Of a DNA stretch of 64,000 bases, positions 1-12,487 are shown in pieces. Every line of letters begins with the position of its first letter. Within the stretch, counting starts at the first letter, position 1. The translations under genes were made by a program, and so were the position numbers. The stretch comes from Sanderia malayensis (lineage: Eukaryota; Cnidaria; Scyphozoa; Semaeostomeae; Pelagiidae): NCBI GenBank assembly GCA_013076295.1, contig RQOL01000534.1, positions 1-64,000 on the forward strand, written 5' to 3'. The notes beneath the pieces are model-generated. The model saw only the letters and a list, made by a program, of their open reading frames with translations, was not told the origin of the DNA and searched no databases.

Positions 1-3000
1 TTTTCAATTATATTAACATTACTGCACACTAATTGCACATGAATCCACATAATTACAGCTGAACCTAGGTAAAATACATATGCATTTGCTCGTTTTCAAT
101 GATATTAACATTACTGCACACTAATTGCACATGAATTCACGTTATTACAGCTGAAACTAAATAAAATACACATGCATTTGCTTGTTTTCAGTGATATTAA
201 CATTACTGCACACTAATTGCACATGAATCCATGTTATTACAGCTGAAACTAGGTAAAATACACATGCTTTTGCTTGTTTTCAGTTTTATTATCATTACTG
301 CACACTGTTTGCACATGGACCCACGTTATTACAGCTGAAACTAAGTAAAATACACATGCAATTGCTTTTTTTCAATGATATTAACATTACTGCACACTAA
401 TTGCACATGAATCCACGTTATTATAGCTGAAGTTAAGAAAATTACACATGCATTTGCTTGTTTTCAGTGATATTAACACTACTGCACACTAATTGCACAT
501 GAATCCACGTTATTACAGCTGAAACTAAGAAAATTACACATGTATTTGTTTGTTTCCAGTGATATTAACATTACTGCACACTAATTGCACATGAATCCAC
601 GTTATTGGAGCTGAAACTAAGCAAAATACACATGCATTTGCTTGTTTTCAATGATATTAACATTACTGCACACTAATTGCACATGAATTCACGTTATTAC
701 AGCTGAAACTAAGTAAATTACACATGCATTTGCTTGTTTTCAGTGATCTTAACATTACTGCACACTATTTGCACATGAATCCACGTTATTACAGCTGAAA
801 CTAAGTAAAATACACATGCATTTGCTTGTTTTCAATGATATTAACATTACTGCACACTATTTGCACATGAATCCACGTTATTACAGCTGAAACTAAGTAA
901 AATACACATGCATTTGCTTGTTTTCAGTGATATTAACATTACTCCACACTAATTGCACATGAATTCACGTTATTACAGCTGAAACTAAGCAAAATACACA
1001 TGCATTTGCTTGTTTTCAGTGATCTTAACATTACTGCACACTATTTGCACATGAATCCACGTTATTACAGCTGAAACTAAGTAAAATACACATGCATTTG
1101 CTTGTTTTCAATGATATTAACATTACTGCACACTATTTGCACATGAATCCACGTTATTACAGCTGAAACTAAGTAAAATACACATGCATTTGCTTGTTTT
1201 CAGTGATATTAACATTACTGCACACTAATTGCACATGAATCCAGGCTATTACAACTGAAACTAAGTAAAATACACATGCATTTGCTTGTTTACACTGATA
1301 TTAACATTACTGCACACTAAGTGCACATGAATCCACGTTATTACAGCTGAAACTAAGTAAAATACACATGCATTTGCTTGCTTTCAGTGATCTTAACATT
1401 ACTGCACACTATTTGCACATGAATCCACGTTATTGCAGCTGAAACTAGGTAAAATACACATGCATTTGCTCGTTTTCAGTGATATTAACATTCATTAACA
1501 CAAATGACACATGAATCCAGGTTATTACAGTTGAAACTGAATAAAATACACATTCATTTACTTGTTCTCAGTGATATTAACATTCATTCACACACCTTAC
1601 ACAAGAATCCACGTTGTTACAGCTGAAACTAAGTAACATACACATTCATCTTTTTGTTTTCAGTGATAGTAACTTTCATTCAAACAAATTGAACATGAAT
1701 CCACGCTATTAGAGCTGAAACTAAGTAAAATAGACATTAATTGACCCGTTTTCAGTGAAATGAGCATTCATTATCACACATTACACATGAATCCAGGTTA
1801 TTACAGCTGAAACTAACTAAAATACAAATTCATTTACTTGCTTTTAGTGATATTAACATTCATTCACACCAATTGCACATGAATCCACGTTATTACAGGT
1901 GAAACTAAGTAAAATACACATGCATTTGCTTGTTTTCAGTGATCTTAACATTACTGCACACTATTTGCACATGAATCCACGTTATTACAGCTGAAACTAA
2001 GTAAAATACACATGCATTTGCTTGTTTTCAATGATATTAACATTACTGCACACTAATTGCAAATGAATTCACGTTATTACAGCTGAAAGTAAGTAAAATA
2101 CACATGCATTTGCTTGCTTTCAGTGATCTTAACATTACTGCACACTGTTTGCACATGAATCCACGTTATTACAGCTGAAATGAAGTAATTACACATGCAT
2201 TTGCTTGTTTTTAATGATATTAACATTACTGCACACTAATTGCACATGAATTCACGTTATTACAGCTGAAAGTAAGTAAAATACACATGCATTTGCTTGT
2301 TTTCAGTGATATTAACATTAATGCAAACTAATTGCACATGAATTCACGTTATTACAGCTGAAACTAAGTAAAATACACATGCATTTGCTTGTTTCAAGTG
2401 ACATTAACATTACTGCACACTAATTGCACATGAATCCACGTTATTACAGCTGAAACTAAGTAAAATAGACATGATTTGCTTGTTTTCAGTGATATTAACA
2501 TTATTGCAAACTAATTGCACATGAATTCACGTTATTACAGCTGAAACTAAGTAAAATACACATGCATTTGCTTGTTTCAAGTGACATTAACATTACTGCA
2601 CACTAATTGCAGATGAATCCACGTTATTACAGCTGAAACTAAGTAAAATACACATGCATTTGCTTGTTTTCAGTGATATTGACATTACTGCACACTAAAT
2701 GCACATGAATCCCGTTTTACAGCTGAAACTAAGTAAAATACACATGCATTTGCTTGTTTTAAATGATATTAACATTTCTGCACACTAATTGCACATGAAT
2801 CCACGTTATTACTGCTGAAACGAAGTAATTACACATGCATTTGCTTGTTTTCAAGGATATTAACATTACTGCACACTAATTGCACATGAATTCACGTTAT
2901 TACAGCTGAAACTAAGTAAAATACACATGCATTTGCTTGTTTTCAGTGATCTTAACATTACTGCACACTATTTGCACATGAATCCACGTTATTACAGCTG

Positions 3001-5775
3001 AAACTAAGTAAAATACACATGCATTTGCTTGTTTTCAATGATATTAACATTACTGCACACTATTTGCACATGAATCCACGTTATTACAGCTGAAATTAAG
3101 TAAAATACACATGCATTTGCTTGTTTTCAGTGATATTAACATTACTGCACACTAATTGCACATGAATCCAGGTTATTACAACTGAAACTAAGTAAAATAC
3201 ACATGCATTTGCTTGTTTACAGTGATATTAACATTACTGCACACTAATTGCACATGAATCCACGTTATTACAGCTGAAACTAAGTAAAATACACATGCAT
3301 TTGCTTGCTTTCAGTGATCTTAACATTACTGCACACTATTTGCACATGAATCCACGTTATTACAGCTGACACTATATAACATACACATTCATTTTACCGT
3401 TTTCTGTGATATTAACATTCATCCACACAAATTTAACATGAATTCCATTCTTAGAGCTGAAACTAAGTAAAATACACATTCATTTACCCGTTTTCAGTGA
3501 AATGAGCATTCATTAACACACATTACACGTGAATCCACGTTATTACAGCTGAAACTAACTAAAATACACATTCTTTTACTTGCTTTCAGTGATATTAACA
3601 TTACTGCACACTAATTGCACATGAATCCACGTTATTACAGCTGAAACTAAGTAAAAGACACACGCATTTGCTTGTTTTCAATGATATTAACATTACTGCA
3701 CACTAATTGCACATGAATTCACGTTATTACAGCTAAAACTAAGTAAATTACACATGCATTTGCTTGTTACCAGTGATATTAACATTACTGCACACTAATT
3801 GCACATGAATCCACGTTATTGCAGGTGAAACTAAGTAAAATACACATGCATTTGCTTGTTTTCAGTGATCTTAACATTACTGCACACTATTTGCACATGA
3901 ATCCACGTTATTACGGCTGGAATTAAGTAAAATACACATGCATTTGCTTGTTTTCAATGATATTAACATTACTGCACACTAATTGCACATGAATCCACGT
4001 TATTACAGCTGAAACTAAGTAAAATACACATGCATTTGCTTGTTTCCAGTGATCTTAACATTACTGCACACTATTAGCACATGAATCCACATTATTACAG
4101 CTGAAACTAAGTAAAATACACATGCATTTGCTTGTTTTCAATGATATTAACATTACTGCACACTATTTGCACATGAATCCACGTTATTACAGCTGAAACT
4201 AAGTAAAATACACATGCATTTGCTTGTTTTCAGTGATATTAACATTACTGCACACTAATTGCACATGAATCCAGGTTATTACAACTGAAACTAAGTAAAA
4301 TACACATGCATTTGCTTGTTTACACTGATATTAACATTACTGCACACTAATTGCACATGAATCCACGTTATTACAGCTGAAACTAAGTAAAATACACATG
4401 CATTTGCTTGCTTTCAGTGATCTTAACATTACTGCACACTATTTGCACATGAATCCACGTTATTACAGCTGACACTATATAACATACACATTCATTTTAC
4501 CGTTTTCTGTGATATTAGCATTCATCCACACAAATTTAACATGAATTCACGTTCTTAGAGCTGAAACTAAGTAAAATACACATTCATTTACCCGTTTTCA
4601 GTGAAATGAGCATTCATTAACACACATTACACGTGAATCCACGTTATTACAGCTGAAACTAACTAAAATACACATTCTTTTACTTGCTTTCAGTGCTATT
4701 AACATTACTGCACACTAATTGCACATGAATCCACGTTATTACAGCTGAAACTAAGTAAAAGACACACGCATTTGCTTGTTTTTAATGATATTAACATTAC
4801 TGCACACTAATTGCACATGAATTCACGTTATTACAGCTAAAACTAAGTAAATTACACATGCATTTGCTTGTTACCAGTGATATTAACATTACTGCACACT
4901 AATTGCACATGAATCCACGTTATTGCAGGTGAAACTAAGTAAAATACACATGCATTTGCTTGTTTTCAGTGATCTTAACATTACTGCACACTATTTGCAC
5001 ATGAATCCACGTTATTACGGCTGGAATTAAGTAAAATACACATGCATTTGCTTGTTTTCAATGATATTAACATTACTGCACACTAATTGCACATGAATCC
5101 ACGTTATTACAGCTGAAACTAAGTAAAATACACATGCATTTTACCGTTTTCTGTGATATTAACATTCATCCACACAAATTTAACATGAATTCACGTTCTT
5201 AGAGCTGAAACTAAGTAAAATACACATTCATTTACCCGTTTTCAGTGAAATGAGCATTCATTAACACACATTACACATGAATCCACGTTATTACAGCTGA
5301 AACTAACTAAAATACACATTCTTTTACTTGCTTTCAGTGATATTAACATTACTGCACACTAATTGCACATGAATCCACGTTATTACAGCTGAAACTAAGT
5401 AAAAGACACACGCATTTGCTTGTTTTCAATGATATTAACATTACTGCACACTAATTGCACATGAATCCACGCGATTACAGCTGAAACTAAGTAAAATACA
5501 CATGCATTTGCTTGTTTCCAGTGATATTAACATTACTGCACACTAATTGCACATGAATCCACGTTATTACAGCTGAAACTAAGTAAAATACACATGCATT
5601 TGCTTGTTTTCAATGATATTAACATTACTGCACACTAATTGCACATGAATCCACGTTATTACAGCTGAAACTAAGTAAAATACACATGCATTTGCTTGTT
5701 TTCAGTGATATTAACATTACTGCACACTAATTGCACATGAATCCACGTTATTACAGCTGAAACTAAGTAAAATAC
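1..5775. repeat. 92-bp satellite array, subtype A
   Basis: About 63 head-to-tail monomers of 92 bp. Typical blocks within a monomer are TGATATTAACATTACTGCAC, CACATGAATCCACG, TTATTACAGCTGAAACTAAG and ACACATGCATTTGCTTG. Most copies differ by a few substitutions. A distinctive variant with GCTGACACTATATAAC recurs at 3365 and 4468, 1,103 bp apart, which is about 12 monomers. Runs of subtype B monomers (ATTCATTCACAC, ACACATTCATTTAC) occur at about 1490-1890, 3365-3590, 4468-4690 and 5135-5335. I see no coding sequence. The array has the layout of centromeric or heterochromatic satellite, but its chromosomal position cannot be read from sequence. Confidence 0.97.
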
Positions 5776-5812
<37 letters not shown>

Positions 5813-5935
5813 GTTTTATTTGATAAGCAGGTTAAAAAGCCGGCAGCAATTTAGCTGATGTGGACCTGCTGTTAAATACAAAATAAATAAATAAATAAAT
5901 AAATAAATAAATACAAAATAAATATAATAAAATAA
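5776..5935. repeat. LINE 3' tail with (ATT)n and (AAAT)n microsatellites
   Basis: The span holds an (ATT)n run at 5776-5813, then a short unique segment with CAGC/GCTG inverted arms near 5850, then (AAAT)n near 5885-5912. It is the 3' UTR and tail of the minus-strand LINE. The ATT run touches the satellite directly. Confidence 0.85.
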
Positions 5936-8900
5936 CTAATTATAAATAAATGTGTCTGTGTCTTTAAAAGAGACGGTTGATGTTTCATTGAAAGTTATTG
6001 TGTCTATTATTTTGTTGAAATTATGTAAGTTCTTTTTGAACGACTCATACGACTTGAATGCTTTCGCTATTTCCGGAAGCGAGTTCCAGATTATAGGGGC
6101 TCTATGTCTGAAACTTTGCTTCCCTGCATTTGTCTTGCTCCTTGGTATTTCAAGTTTTATATTGTCTCTCAAGTTCTTATTTGTAACGTGCTTCACTACT
6201 AAATCGTTTATGACATCGGGATGTTTCCTGTTATAAGCCTGATGCGCTAGACAAGCAATTCTCTTTTTGTACATGAAGCTTATTGATTTCCATTTAGCTT
6301 GCTCTAAGATTTGATCATGTGGAACCCGTTTAGGTATTTTGTGAATGATACGCCCCGCTCTTCTGTGAACTCTTTCGAGATCTTCCAAAATTTGGGGTGA
6401 ACATGAACCCCATACTCCGATTCCATATGTTGTACTAGGGAGTATTCCGCGGAAGTAGATTGTTTCTAGTACTTCTGCTGGCAAGGATTTCATTCTCTTT
6501 AGTTGTTTAATTTTCTTTCCTAAATTTACAGATGCCTTTTTTATGTGATTTTTCCAGCTAAGCCTGTTGTCAACTGTCATACCTAAACATTTTGATTCAG
6601 TTACATATTTCACAATGTGGTCCTCCAATTTTATCGGTTTTAAGGGACCAACTATTGTTTTTCTTGAAATTATCATTACTTCTGTTTTGTCTGGATGTAT
6701 TGTAAGGCAGTTTTGTTTGCACCACTCGTTAATTTCTTGCAATACACCTTCAATGATAACTGATATTTCATCTGCAGAATTACAAATTACATAGTGTTCA
6801 GTGTCGTCCGCAAACATTTCCAACTCTCCTTCACTTGGTACTTCAGGGAGATCAAAAACCTGTATGTTAAAGAGAGGTGGACCCAGGAGCGACCCCTGGG
6901 GAACCCCATATTTGACTTCCTGCCGTTCTGACCGTTTTCCGTTTATCTCTACGTATTGTTCTCTATTTTCAAGGTAGCTCATAATTAGCTTGTGCAAGTG
7001 ACTACTGACTCCACAAGCTTGTAATTTTAGCGCTAGAGTTTCATGGCTTATGGAGTCGAAGGCTTTCTTAAAGTCAATAAATAGTACTCCAATGTATTTT
7101 CCTTCGTCTAACGCAGCTTTCCATTTTTCAGTAAGATGTAACATCAATAACTCTGTTGACTTGGCTTTTGTAAAGCCCCACTGATGTGGATTAGAAATGT
7201 TATTTTCTTTGAGATGCAAGTCAAGCTCATCACAAATAATACTCTCATAAATCTTGCTAGGTATACTTAACAGGGAGACAGGTCTGTAATTTCCTCTGTC
7301 TAACATGTTTCCTTTTTTCGGTATTGCTCTTACTTTACTAATTTGCCATTGTGTTGGATATTGTGCCTCCTCAACACTGTTTCTCATCACGATGTTTAAC
7401 CCTTTTGATGCACTATCACCTATAAGATGTAAATCTTTCGAAGAAATATTATCGTGACCACTTCCTTTACCCGGTCTTGTCCTTTTATGTAAAGCACTTT
7501 TTACTTTTTCCTCTGTGATACTGATGTTAGAGATTACTGGAGTAACTCTGTGTATATGATGTTTCGTAGTAAATTCACTTGGGTCTCTGATCTCTCCAGC
7601 CAGTTTCTCCCCGACCTTTGCAAAGTGACTGTTTAGGCTCTCTGCTACCAGATTGTCCTCTGTAATAATTTCATTATTATCTCCCTTAATGGGCCCAATT
7701 TTTTGTGTCTTTTTTACACCTTGCATTTCTTTAGCTGTCCTCCAAAATTCCTTTGAGCTACTTGACTTGGTAAACTTGTCTTTCCAATATTCAGCCTCTG
7801 TTTTTCTAGTAAGCTGTGTCACACGATTTCTTTGCTTTCTATATTCTACCCAACTCCTATTGTCTTTTGGATGTTTTTGTGCATGCTTTAAGAGTTTATA
7901 TCTTAAGTTCATCTCTTTCCTTAAAGTTGAATTCATCCATGGAAGGCTATTTGATCGAATTTTTACTTTTCTTACTGGTAGGTGGTCTTTCAGTATCTTT
8001 TTATACAACTCTTCCCATGCCCACGTAATGTCATCTGTATTGTCGAAAATCTCACAACTATCCCACGGTGCTCTCTCAAATTCAGCTTTCAGTTCCTCTA
8101 GATTTAGCTTTTTGTAATTTTTTACTTCAATTATCTTAGGTCTTGTTGGCTTTCTAAAGATGTTAAGTACTGCATAAACAATGTGATGATCCGAGATACC
8201 AGAGTTAAAATTTCCTGAATGTTTCACTTTTGATTTGTCGGTTGTTACTATTAGATCTATTATAGTTCTTGTTGTCTCTGTAATTCTTGTTGTTTGTTGA
8301 ATGATGTTAGTCATATTAAATGCATTTAGAACTCTCAATAACTTTTTACCAAAATATGTTTCATCGCTATAGTTTTCAAAATTTAAATCTGAATTGAAGT
8401 CCCCTAGCAAAAGAATGTTGTTTCTTTTCGCCCATACTTTATCTAAATCATTTTGGAATTTATCGAAAAAAGGTAAGTCACTCGGTTGTCTATAAATCGT
8501 GCCAATTAATAATCTTTGGGATGCAATTATAACTTCAATCCAAACCGCTTCAACAGAAAACTGATTATTTAGGTTCTCTCTCGCAAACGCATCAAGATCT
8601 TCAGCAAAGTAAATTAAGCAGCCTCCCCAGTTGTTTTCACTATTTTGTCTGTCCTTTCTAGCTAGATTATAACCTTCGATTTCAATCTGATCATCGCTGA
8701 TGTCCTTGCGTAAATGTGTCTCGGTGATGCCAAGAACGTAAAATTTTGTTTCTTGAAGCAAAAACTTTATTTCATGGAGTTTACACAGTAATCCATTCAC
8801 ATTTATGTGAGCCACCTTAAGGCCTTTGACATTCATACTTCTTTTTAATTTGCTATAAATATCTCCTCCGTCTGCTGGTTCGCTTGATTTATTCACTTTC

Positions 8901-9436
8901 ATTTCTTGTTCGACAGTCGATGGATCTGTTTGGTTCTCGCAAGTAGGACAAGACCATTCAAAATTCTCCTCTTTTGAGTACTCCATGTAATCCTTCACCT
9001 TTACCTTCCCACATTTAGGCCCAATATGGCACCACTGAGAACATTTGTCACACAGTATAGCTCTGTGGTTGGACGCAACTGGTTTTTTACAAACCGAACA
9101 TGGTATCTTTACGGGTCCTGGGTTAGGTGATACATTTCCAGAAATCAATAAGAGTGTCTTTAGCAGTGTTGATAAACTTCTGACCTTCTGGGTTGACAGA
9201 AAAGTAATCCTTCTGTTTAGGCCTAAATGGCGTCGAACGAAATTGTCATAGCTATAACACCACAAGAATCCATTTCCATCTGGTTCAATATTGCACAATG
9301 ATGACTTCACGTTAAAGTATAAAAATTCTTTAGTCTTTCTCGTTTGATAGGTATCATTTTTAGTATTTGTTACTTGATTTGAAGCTAACAATTTCAGCAG
9401 TAAGGTTAGAGCAAAAACTATGCGTCTTCCCGCCAT
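5936..9436 (-). CDS. LINE polyprotein: PHD finger, APE endonuclease, reverse transcriptase (intact)
   Basis: This is a 1,166-residue single-ORF retrotransposon protein that nicks target DNA and reverse-transcribes its own RNA. Residues 1-20 form a signal-peptide-like stretch (MAGRR followed by a leucine-rich core). Residues 90-108 are a second hydrophobic run ending in NPGP, resembling a 2A ribosome-skipping motif but with N and S where DxE is usual. Residues 113-166 carry a PHD-type zinc finger (CxxC, CxxC, WCH, CPTC). The endonuclease spans about 205-430, with ITETH near 237, GDFN at 345-348 and SDH at 415-417. The reverse transcriptase spans about 640-920, with FIDFKKAFD near 786-794, GVPQGS at 844-849 and FADDT at 875-879. 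The catalytic Asp residues are all present, so the protein could be active. The first ATG follows closely on the element's 5' end. Plus-strand ORFs inside this span are antisense shadows. Confidence 0.95.
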   Translation of the reverse strand: MAGRRIVFALTLLLKLLASNQVTNTKNDTYQTRKTKEFLYFNVKSSLCNIEPDGNGFLWCYSYDNFVRRHLGLNRRITFLSTQKVRSLSTLLKTLLLISGNVSPNPGPVKIPCSVCKKPVASNHRAILCDKCSQWCHIGPKCGKVKVKDYMEYSKEENFEWSCPTCENQTDPSTVEQEMKVNKSSEPADGGDIYSKLKRSMNVKGLKVAHINVNGLLCKLHEIKFLLQETKFYVLGITETHLRKDISDDQIEIEGYNLARKDRQNSENNWGGCLIYFAEDLDAFARENLNNQFSVEAVWIEVIIASQRLLIGTIYRQPSDLPFFDKFQNDLDKVWAKRNNILLLGDFNSDLNFENYSDETYFGKKLLRVLNAFNMTNIIQQTTRITETTRTIIDLIVTTDKSKVKHSGNFNSGISDHHIVYAVLNIFRKPTRPKIIEVKNYKKLNLEELKAEFERAPWDSCEIFDNTDDITWAWEELYKKILKDHLPVRKVKIRSNSLPWMNSTLRKEMNLRYKLLKHAQKHPKDNRSWVEYRKQRNRVTQLTRKTEAEYWKDKFTKSSSSKEFWRTAKEMQGVKKTQKIGPIKGDNNEIITEDNLVAESLNSHFAKVGEKLAGEIRDPSEFTTKHHIHRVTPVISNISITEEKVKSALHKRTRPGKGSGHDNISSKDLHLIGDSASKGLNIVMRNSVEEAQYPTQWQISKVRAIPKKGNMLDRGNYRPVSLLSIPSKIYESIICDELDLHLKENNISNPHQWGFTKAKSTELLMLHLTEKWKAALDEGKYIGVLFIDFKKAFDSISHETLALKLQACGVSSHLHKLIMSYLENREQYVEINGKRSERQEVKYGVPQGSLLGPPLFNIQVFDLPEVPSEGELEMFADDTEHYVICNSADEISVIIEGVLQEINEWCKQNCLTIHPDKTEVMIISRKTIVGPLKPIKLEDHIVKYVTESKCLGMTVDNRLSWKNHIKKASVNLGKKIKQLKRMKSLPAEVLETIYFRGILPSTTYGIGVWGSCSPQILEDLERVHRRAGRIIHKIPKRVPHDQILEQAKWKSISFMYKKRIACLAHQAYNRKHPDVINDLVVKHVTNKNLRDNIKLEIPRSKTNAGKQSFRHRAPIIWNSLPEIAKAFKSYESFKKNLHNFNKIIDTITFNETSTVSFKDTDTFIYN

Positions 9437-9452
9437 CTTTCTGCTGAATTTT

Positions 9453-10517
9453 TACACATGCATTTGCTTATTTACACTGATATTAACATTACTGCACACT
9501 AATTGCACATGAATCCACGTTATTACAGCTGAAACTAAGTAAAATACACATGCATTTGCTTGCTTTCAGTGATCTTAACATTACTGCACACTATTTGCAC
9601 ATGAATCCACGTTATTACAGCTGAAACTATATAACATACACATTCATTTTACCGTTTTCTGTGATATTAACATTCATCCACACAAATTTAACATGAATTC
9701 ACGTTCTTAGAGCTGAAACTAAGTAAAATACATTCATTTACCCGTTTTCAGTGACATGAGCATCCATTAACACACATTACACATGAATCCACGTTATTAC
9801 AGCTGAAACTAACTAAAATACACATTCTTTTACTTGCTTTCAGTGATATTAACATTAATTCACACAAATGAAACAAGAATCCACGTTATTACATCTAAAT
9901 CTAAGTAAAATACATATTAATTTACTGGCTTTCAATGATGATAACTTTCCTTCACAGAAAATACATATGAATTCAAGTTATTACATGTAAAACTAACTAA
10001 AATACATATTCATTTACTTGTGTTCAGTGACATTAACCTTCATTCACACACTTTACACATGAATCCACGTTGTTCCAGCTGAAACTAAGTAACATACACA
10101 CTCATTTTCTTGTTTTCGGTGATATTAACATTCATTCACACAAATTTCACATAAACCCTCGTTGTTAGAGCTCAAACTAAGTAAAATACAGATACATTTA
10201 CTCGTTTTCAGTGATATTAACATTCATTCACACAAATGAGACATGAATCCAGGTTATTACAGCTGAAAGTAAAAAAATACACATTCATTTACTTGCTTTC
10301 AGTGATATTAACATTCATTCACAAAAATTACACAAGAATCCACGTTATTACATGTAGATCTAGGTAAAATACACATTCATCTACTTGCTTTCAGTGATAT
10401 TAACATTCATGCACACAATTTACAAATGAATCCACCTTATTATACCTGAAACTCAGTGAATTACACATTCGTTTATATGTTTTCAGCGATATTAACATTC
10501 ATTCACACAATTTACAC
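9453..10517. repeat. 92-bp satellite, A-to-B subtype transition
   Basis: Monomers continue in phase after the LINE. The first few are subtype A (ATTACTGCACAC). After about 9630 they are mostly subtype B (ATTCATTCACAC, ACACATTCATTTAC), also 92 bp long. From about 9840 the sequence repeats again about 1,970 bp further on. No gene is present. Confidence 0.93.
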
Positions 10518-10838
10518 ATGAATTAATCTGTTAATTAACTCTGATTGCTTTTGTAAAAATTTTCAAATCTTCTACTTAAAATTTCAAATATCAACACTGT
10601 TTAAACGTAACTTGATTGCTGTAACAATTATGAGTACTTTTATATTTGTTAAACGCTTTTTTCAACTTTACATTTCCTAAGTACTTAATTCGACAATTAA
10701 ATATTGCATTTTTTTAAATAGTCAGAGAACTGGGCTTGTAACCTGTTTTTTTTAATGCATCTTACATCAACCTAAATTATATAGCTAATTGATTGTTGCT
10801 GGATTGCATGAATTTGAATTTGAATTTGAATCTGAATC
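10518..10838 (+). repeat. AT-rich retroposon-like block, copy 1, with (TTTGAA)n tail
   Basis: About 320 bp of non-satellite sequence lies between CACATGAA and TCCACG of a monomer. It begins near TTAATCTGTTAATTAACTC and ends in a (TTTGAA)n tail. The layout suggests the 3' end of a LINE or a SINE-like insert. No coding sequence is visible. The same block occurs at 12.49, 24.89, 28.94, 31.93 and 36.62 kb. Confidence 0.75.
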
Positions 10839-10965
10839 CACGCAATTACGGTTGAAACTAAGTGAAATACACATTCGTTTACTTGTTTTCAGTGATATTA
10901 ACATTCATTCACACACATTACACATTAATCCACGTTTTTACAGCTGAAAAGAAATAAAATATTAA

Positions 10966-11412
10966 TAATAATAATAATTTGCTTACTCACTGTTTCTACA
11001 ACCTCCAATTTAAAGATAGGTTGTTTGCTCAATAGCGGACATATTGATTTGACAATTAGTTATAAAAGTTTCTAGATTAGTTGTTAATAAAATAGATTTT
11101 AAATGACTCCTAAATTCATTTCTGTCAGATATTATACGTATTGGAACAGGAAGTTTATTCCAGAGTGATGGCCCTGAATACGAGAATGCTCTTTTGCCAT
11201 ATTTACTCTCAAAGAGAAGACGCTGGATTGCGTTTGTTCTTCAATTGTTTATAGCGATTTTTTTACCTAGAGCTACTGGTGAACTGCCAAAAACACATTT
11301 GTGCAGAGTAAGGCAAAGTTTAAAAACAATACGCTCTTTTATTTTAAGCCAATGCACTTGCAGAAAAAGAAGTGTTAAAGGGGTTCCATCAAGTTTATTT
11401 ACACGTTCACGT
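10966..11412 (-). pseudogene. LINE reverse-transcriptase 3' end, antisense block copy 1
   Basis: On the minus strand this block encodes the C-terminal part of a LINE ORF2, containing HWLKIKERIVFK and PSLWNKLPVPIR, then a short 3' UTR and an (ATT)n tail at the left edge. It shares these motifs with the LINE at 13.5-14.9 kb but is a distinct lineage. An in-frame stop sits in the middle and is also present in sister copies, so the block was already dead before it was amplified. The plus-strand ORF at 11194-11418 is an antisense shadow. Satellite resumes directly on both sides. Confidence 0.85.
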
Positions 11413-12487
11413 TTTTAAAATAGACGTTCATTTACTTGTTTTTTGTGATATTCACATTTATCCACACAAATTACACATGAATCCAGGTTATTACAGCTGA
11501 AACTAAATAAAATACACGTTCATTTACTTGTTTTTTGTGATATTCACATTTATCCACCCAAATTTAACATGAATCCACGCTATTAGAGCTGAAACTAAAT
11601 AAAATACACATTAATTTACCCGTTTTCAGTGAAATGAGCATTAATTATCACACATTACACATGAATCCACGTTATTACAGCTGAAACTAACTAAATTACA
11701 AATTCATTTACTTGCTTTTAGTGATATTAACATTCATTCACACAAATTACACATGAATCCACGTTATTACATGTTAATGTAAGTAAAATACACATTCAAT
11801 TACTTGCTTTCAGTGATATTAACATTAATTCACACAAATGACACAAGAATCCACGTTATTACATCTAAATCTAGGTAAAATACATATTAATTTACTTGCT
11901 TTCAATGATGATAACATTCTTTCACAGAAATACATATGAATTCAAGTTATTACATGTAAAAATAACTAAAATACATAATCATTTACTTGTTTTCAGTGAC
12001 ATCAACCTTCATTCACACACTTTACACATGAATCCACGTTGTTCCAGCTGAAACTAAGTAACATACACACTCATTTTCTTGTTTTCAGTGATATTAACAT
12101 TCTTTCACACAAATTTCACATAAACCCTCGTTGCTAGAGCTCAAACAAAGTAAAATAGAGATACATTTACTCGTTTTCAGTGATATTAACATTCATTCAC
12201 ACAAATGAGACATGAATCCAGGTTATTACAGCTGAAAGTAAAAAAAATACACATTCATTTACTTGCTTTCAGTGATATTAACATTCATTCACAAAAATTA
12301 CACAAGAATCCACGTTATTACATGTAGATCTAGGTAAAATACACATTCATCTACTTGCTTTCAGTGATATTAACATTCATGCCCACAATTTACAAATGAA
12401 TCCACCTTATTATACCTGAAACTCAGTGAATTACACATTCGTTTATATGTTTTCAGCGATATTAACATTCATTCACACAAATTACAC
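11413..12487. repeat. 92-bp satellite, subtype B
   Basis: About eleven monomers. The part from about 11815 onward repeats 9845-10517 nearly base for base, offset by about 1,970 bp. No gene is present. Confidence 0.93.

Larger units (their letters stand above)
5776..9452 (-). mobile_element. Full-length CR1/L2-like LINE, apparently recent
   Basis: One LINE in minus orientation sits inside the 92-bp satellite. On the right the satellite resumes at ACACATGC about 16 nt beyond the start codon, so the 5' UTR is very short. On the left the element ends in a 3' UTR containing (AAAT)n and then an (ATT)n run (5776-5813) that abuts the satellite after AAAATAC. Both flanks are in the same monomer phase. 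A target duplication is at most about 3 bp (TAC). The uninterrupted 3.5-kb ORF and clean ends indicate a young insertion. The clade call (CR1/L2-like, Jockey superfamily) rests on domain order and is not certain. Confidence 0.93.

Noticed and set aside
1..5775. CRISPR-like regular repeats
   Set aside because: Units are 92 bp, contiguous and without unique spacers, and the window is eukaryotic. It is a satellite.
5952..9251. Plus-strand ORFs of 68-154 codons
   Set aside because: All lie antisense to the intact LINE ORF.
11194..11418. Recurring plus-strand protein starting MPYLLSKRRRW, seen six times
   Set aside because: It is the antisense of the LINE C-terminal block. Its recurrence reflects block amplification, not a gene family.
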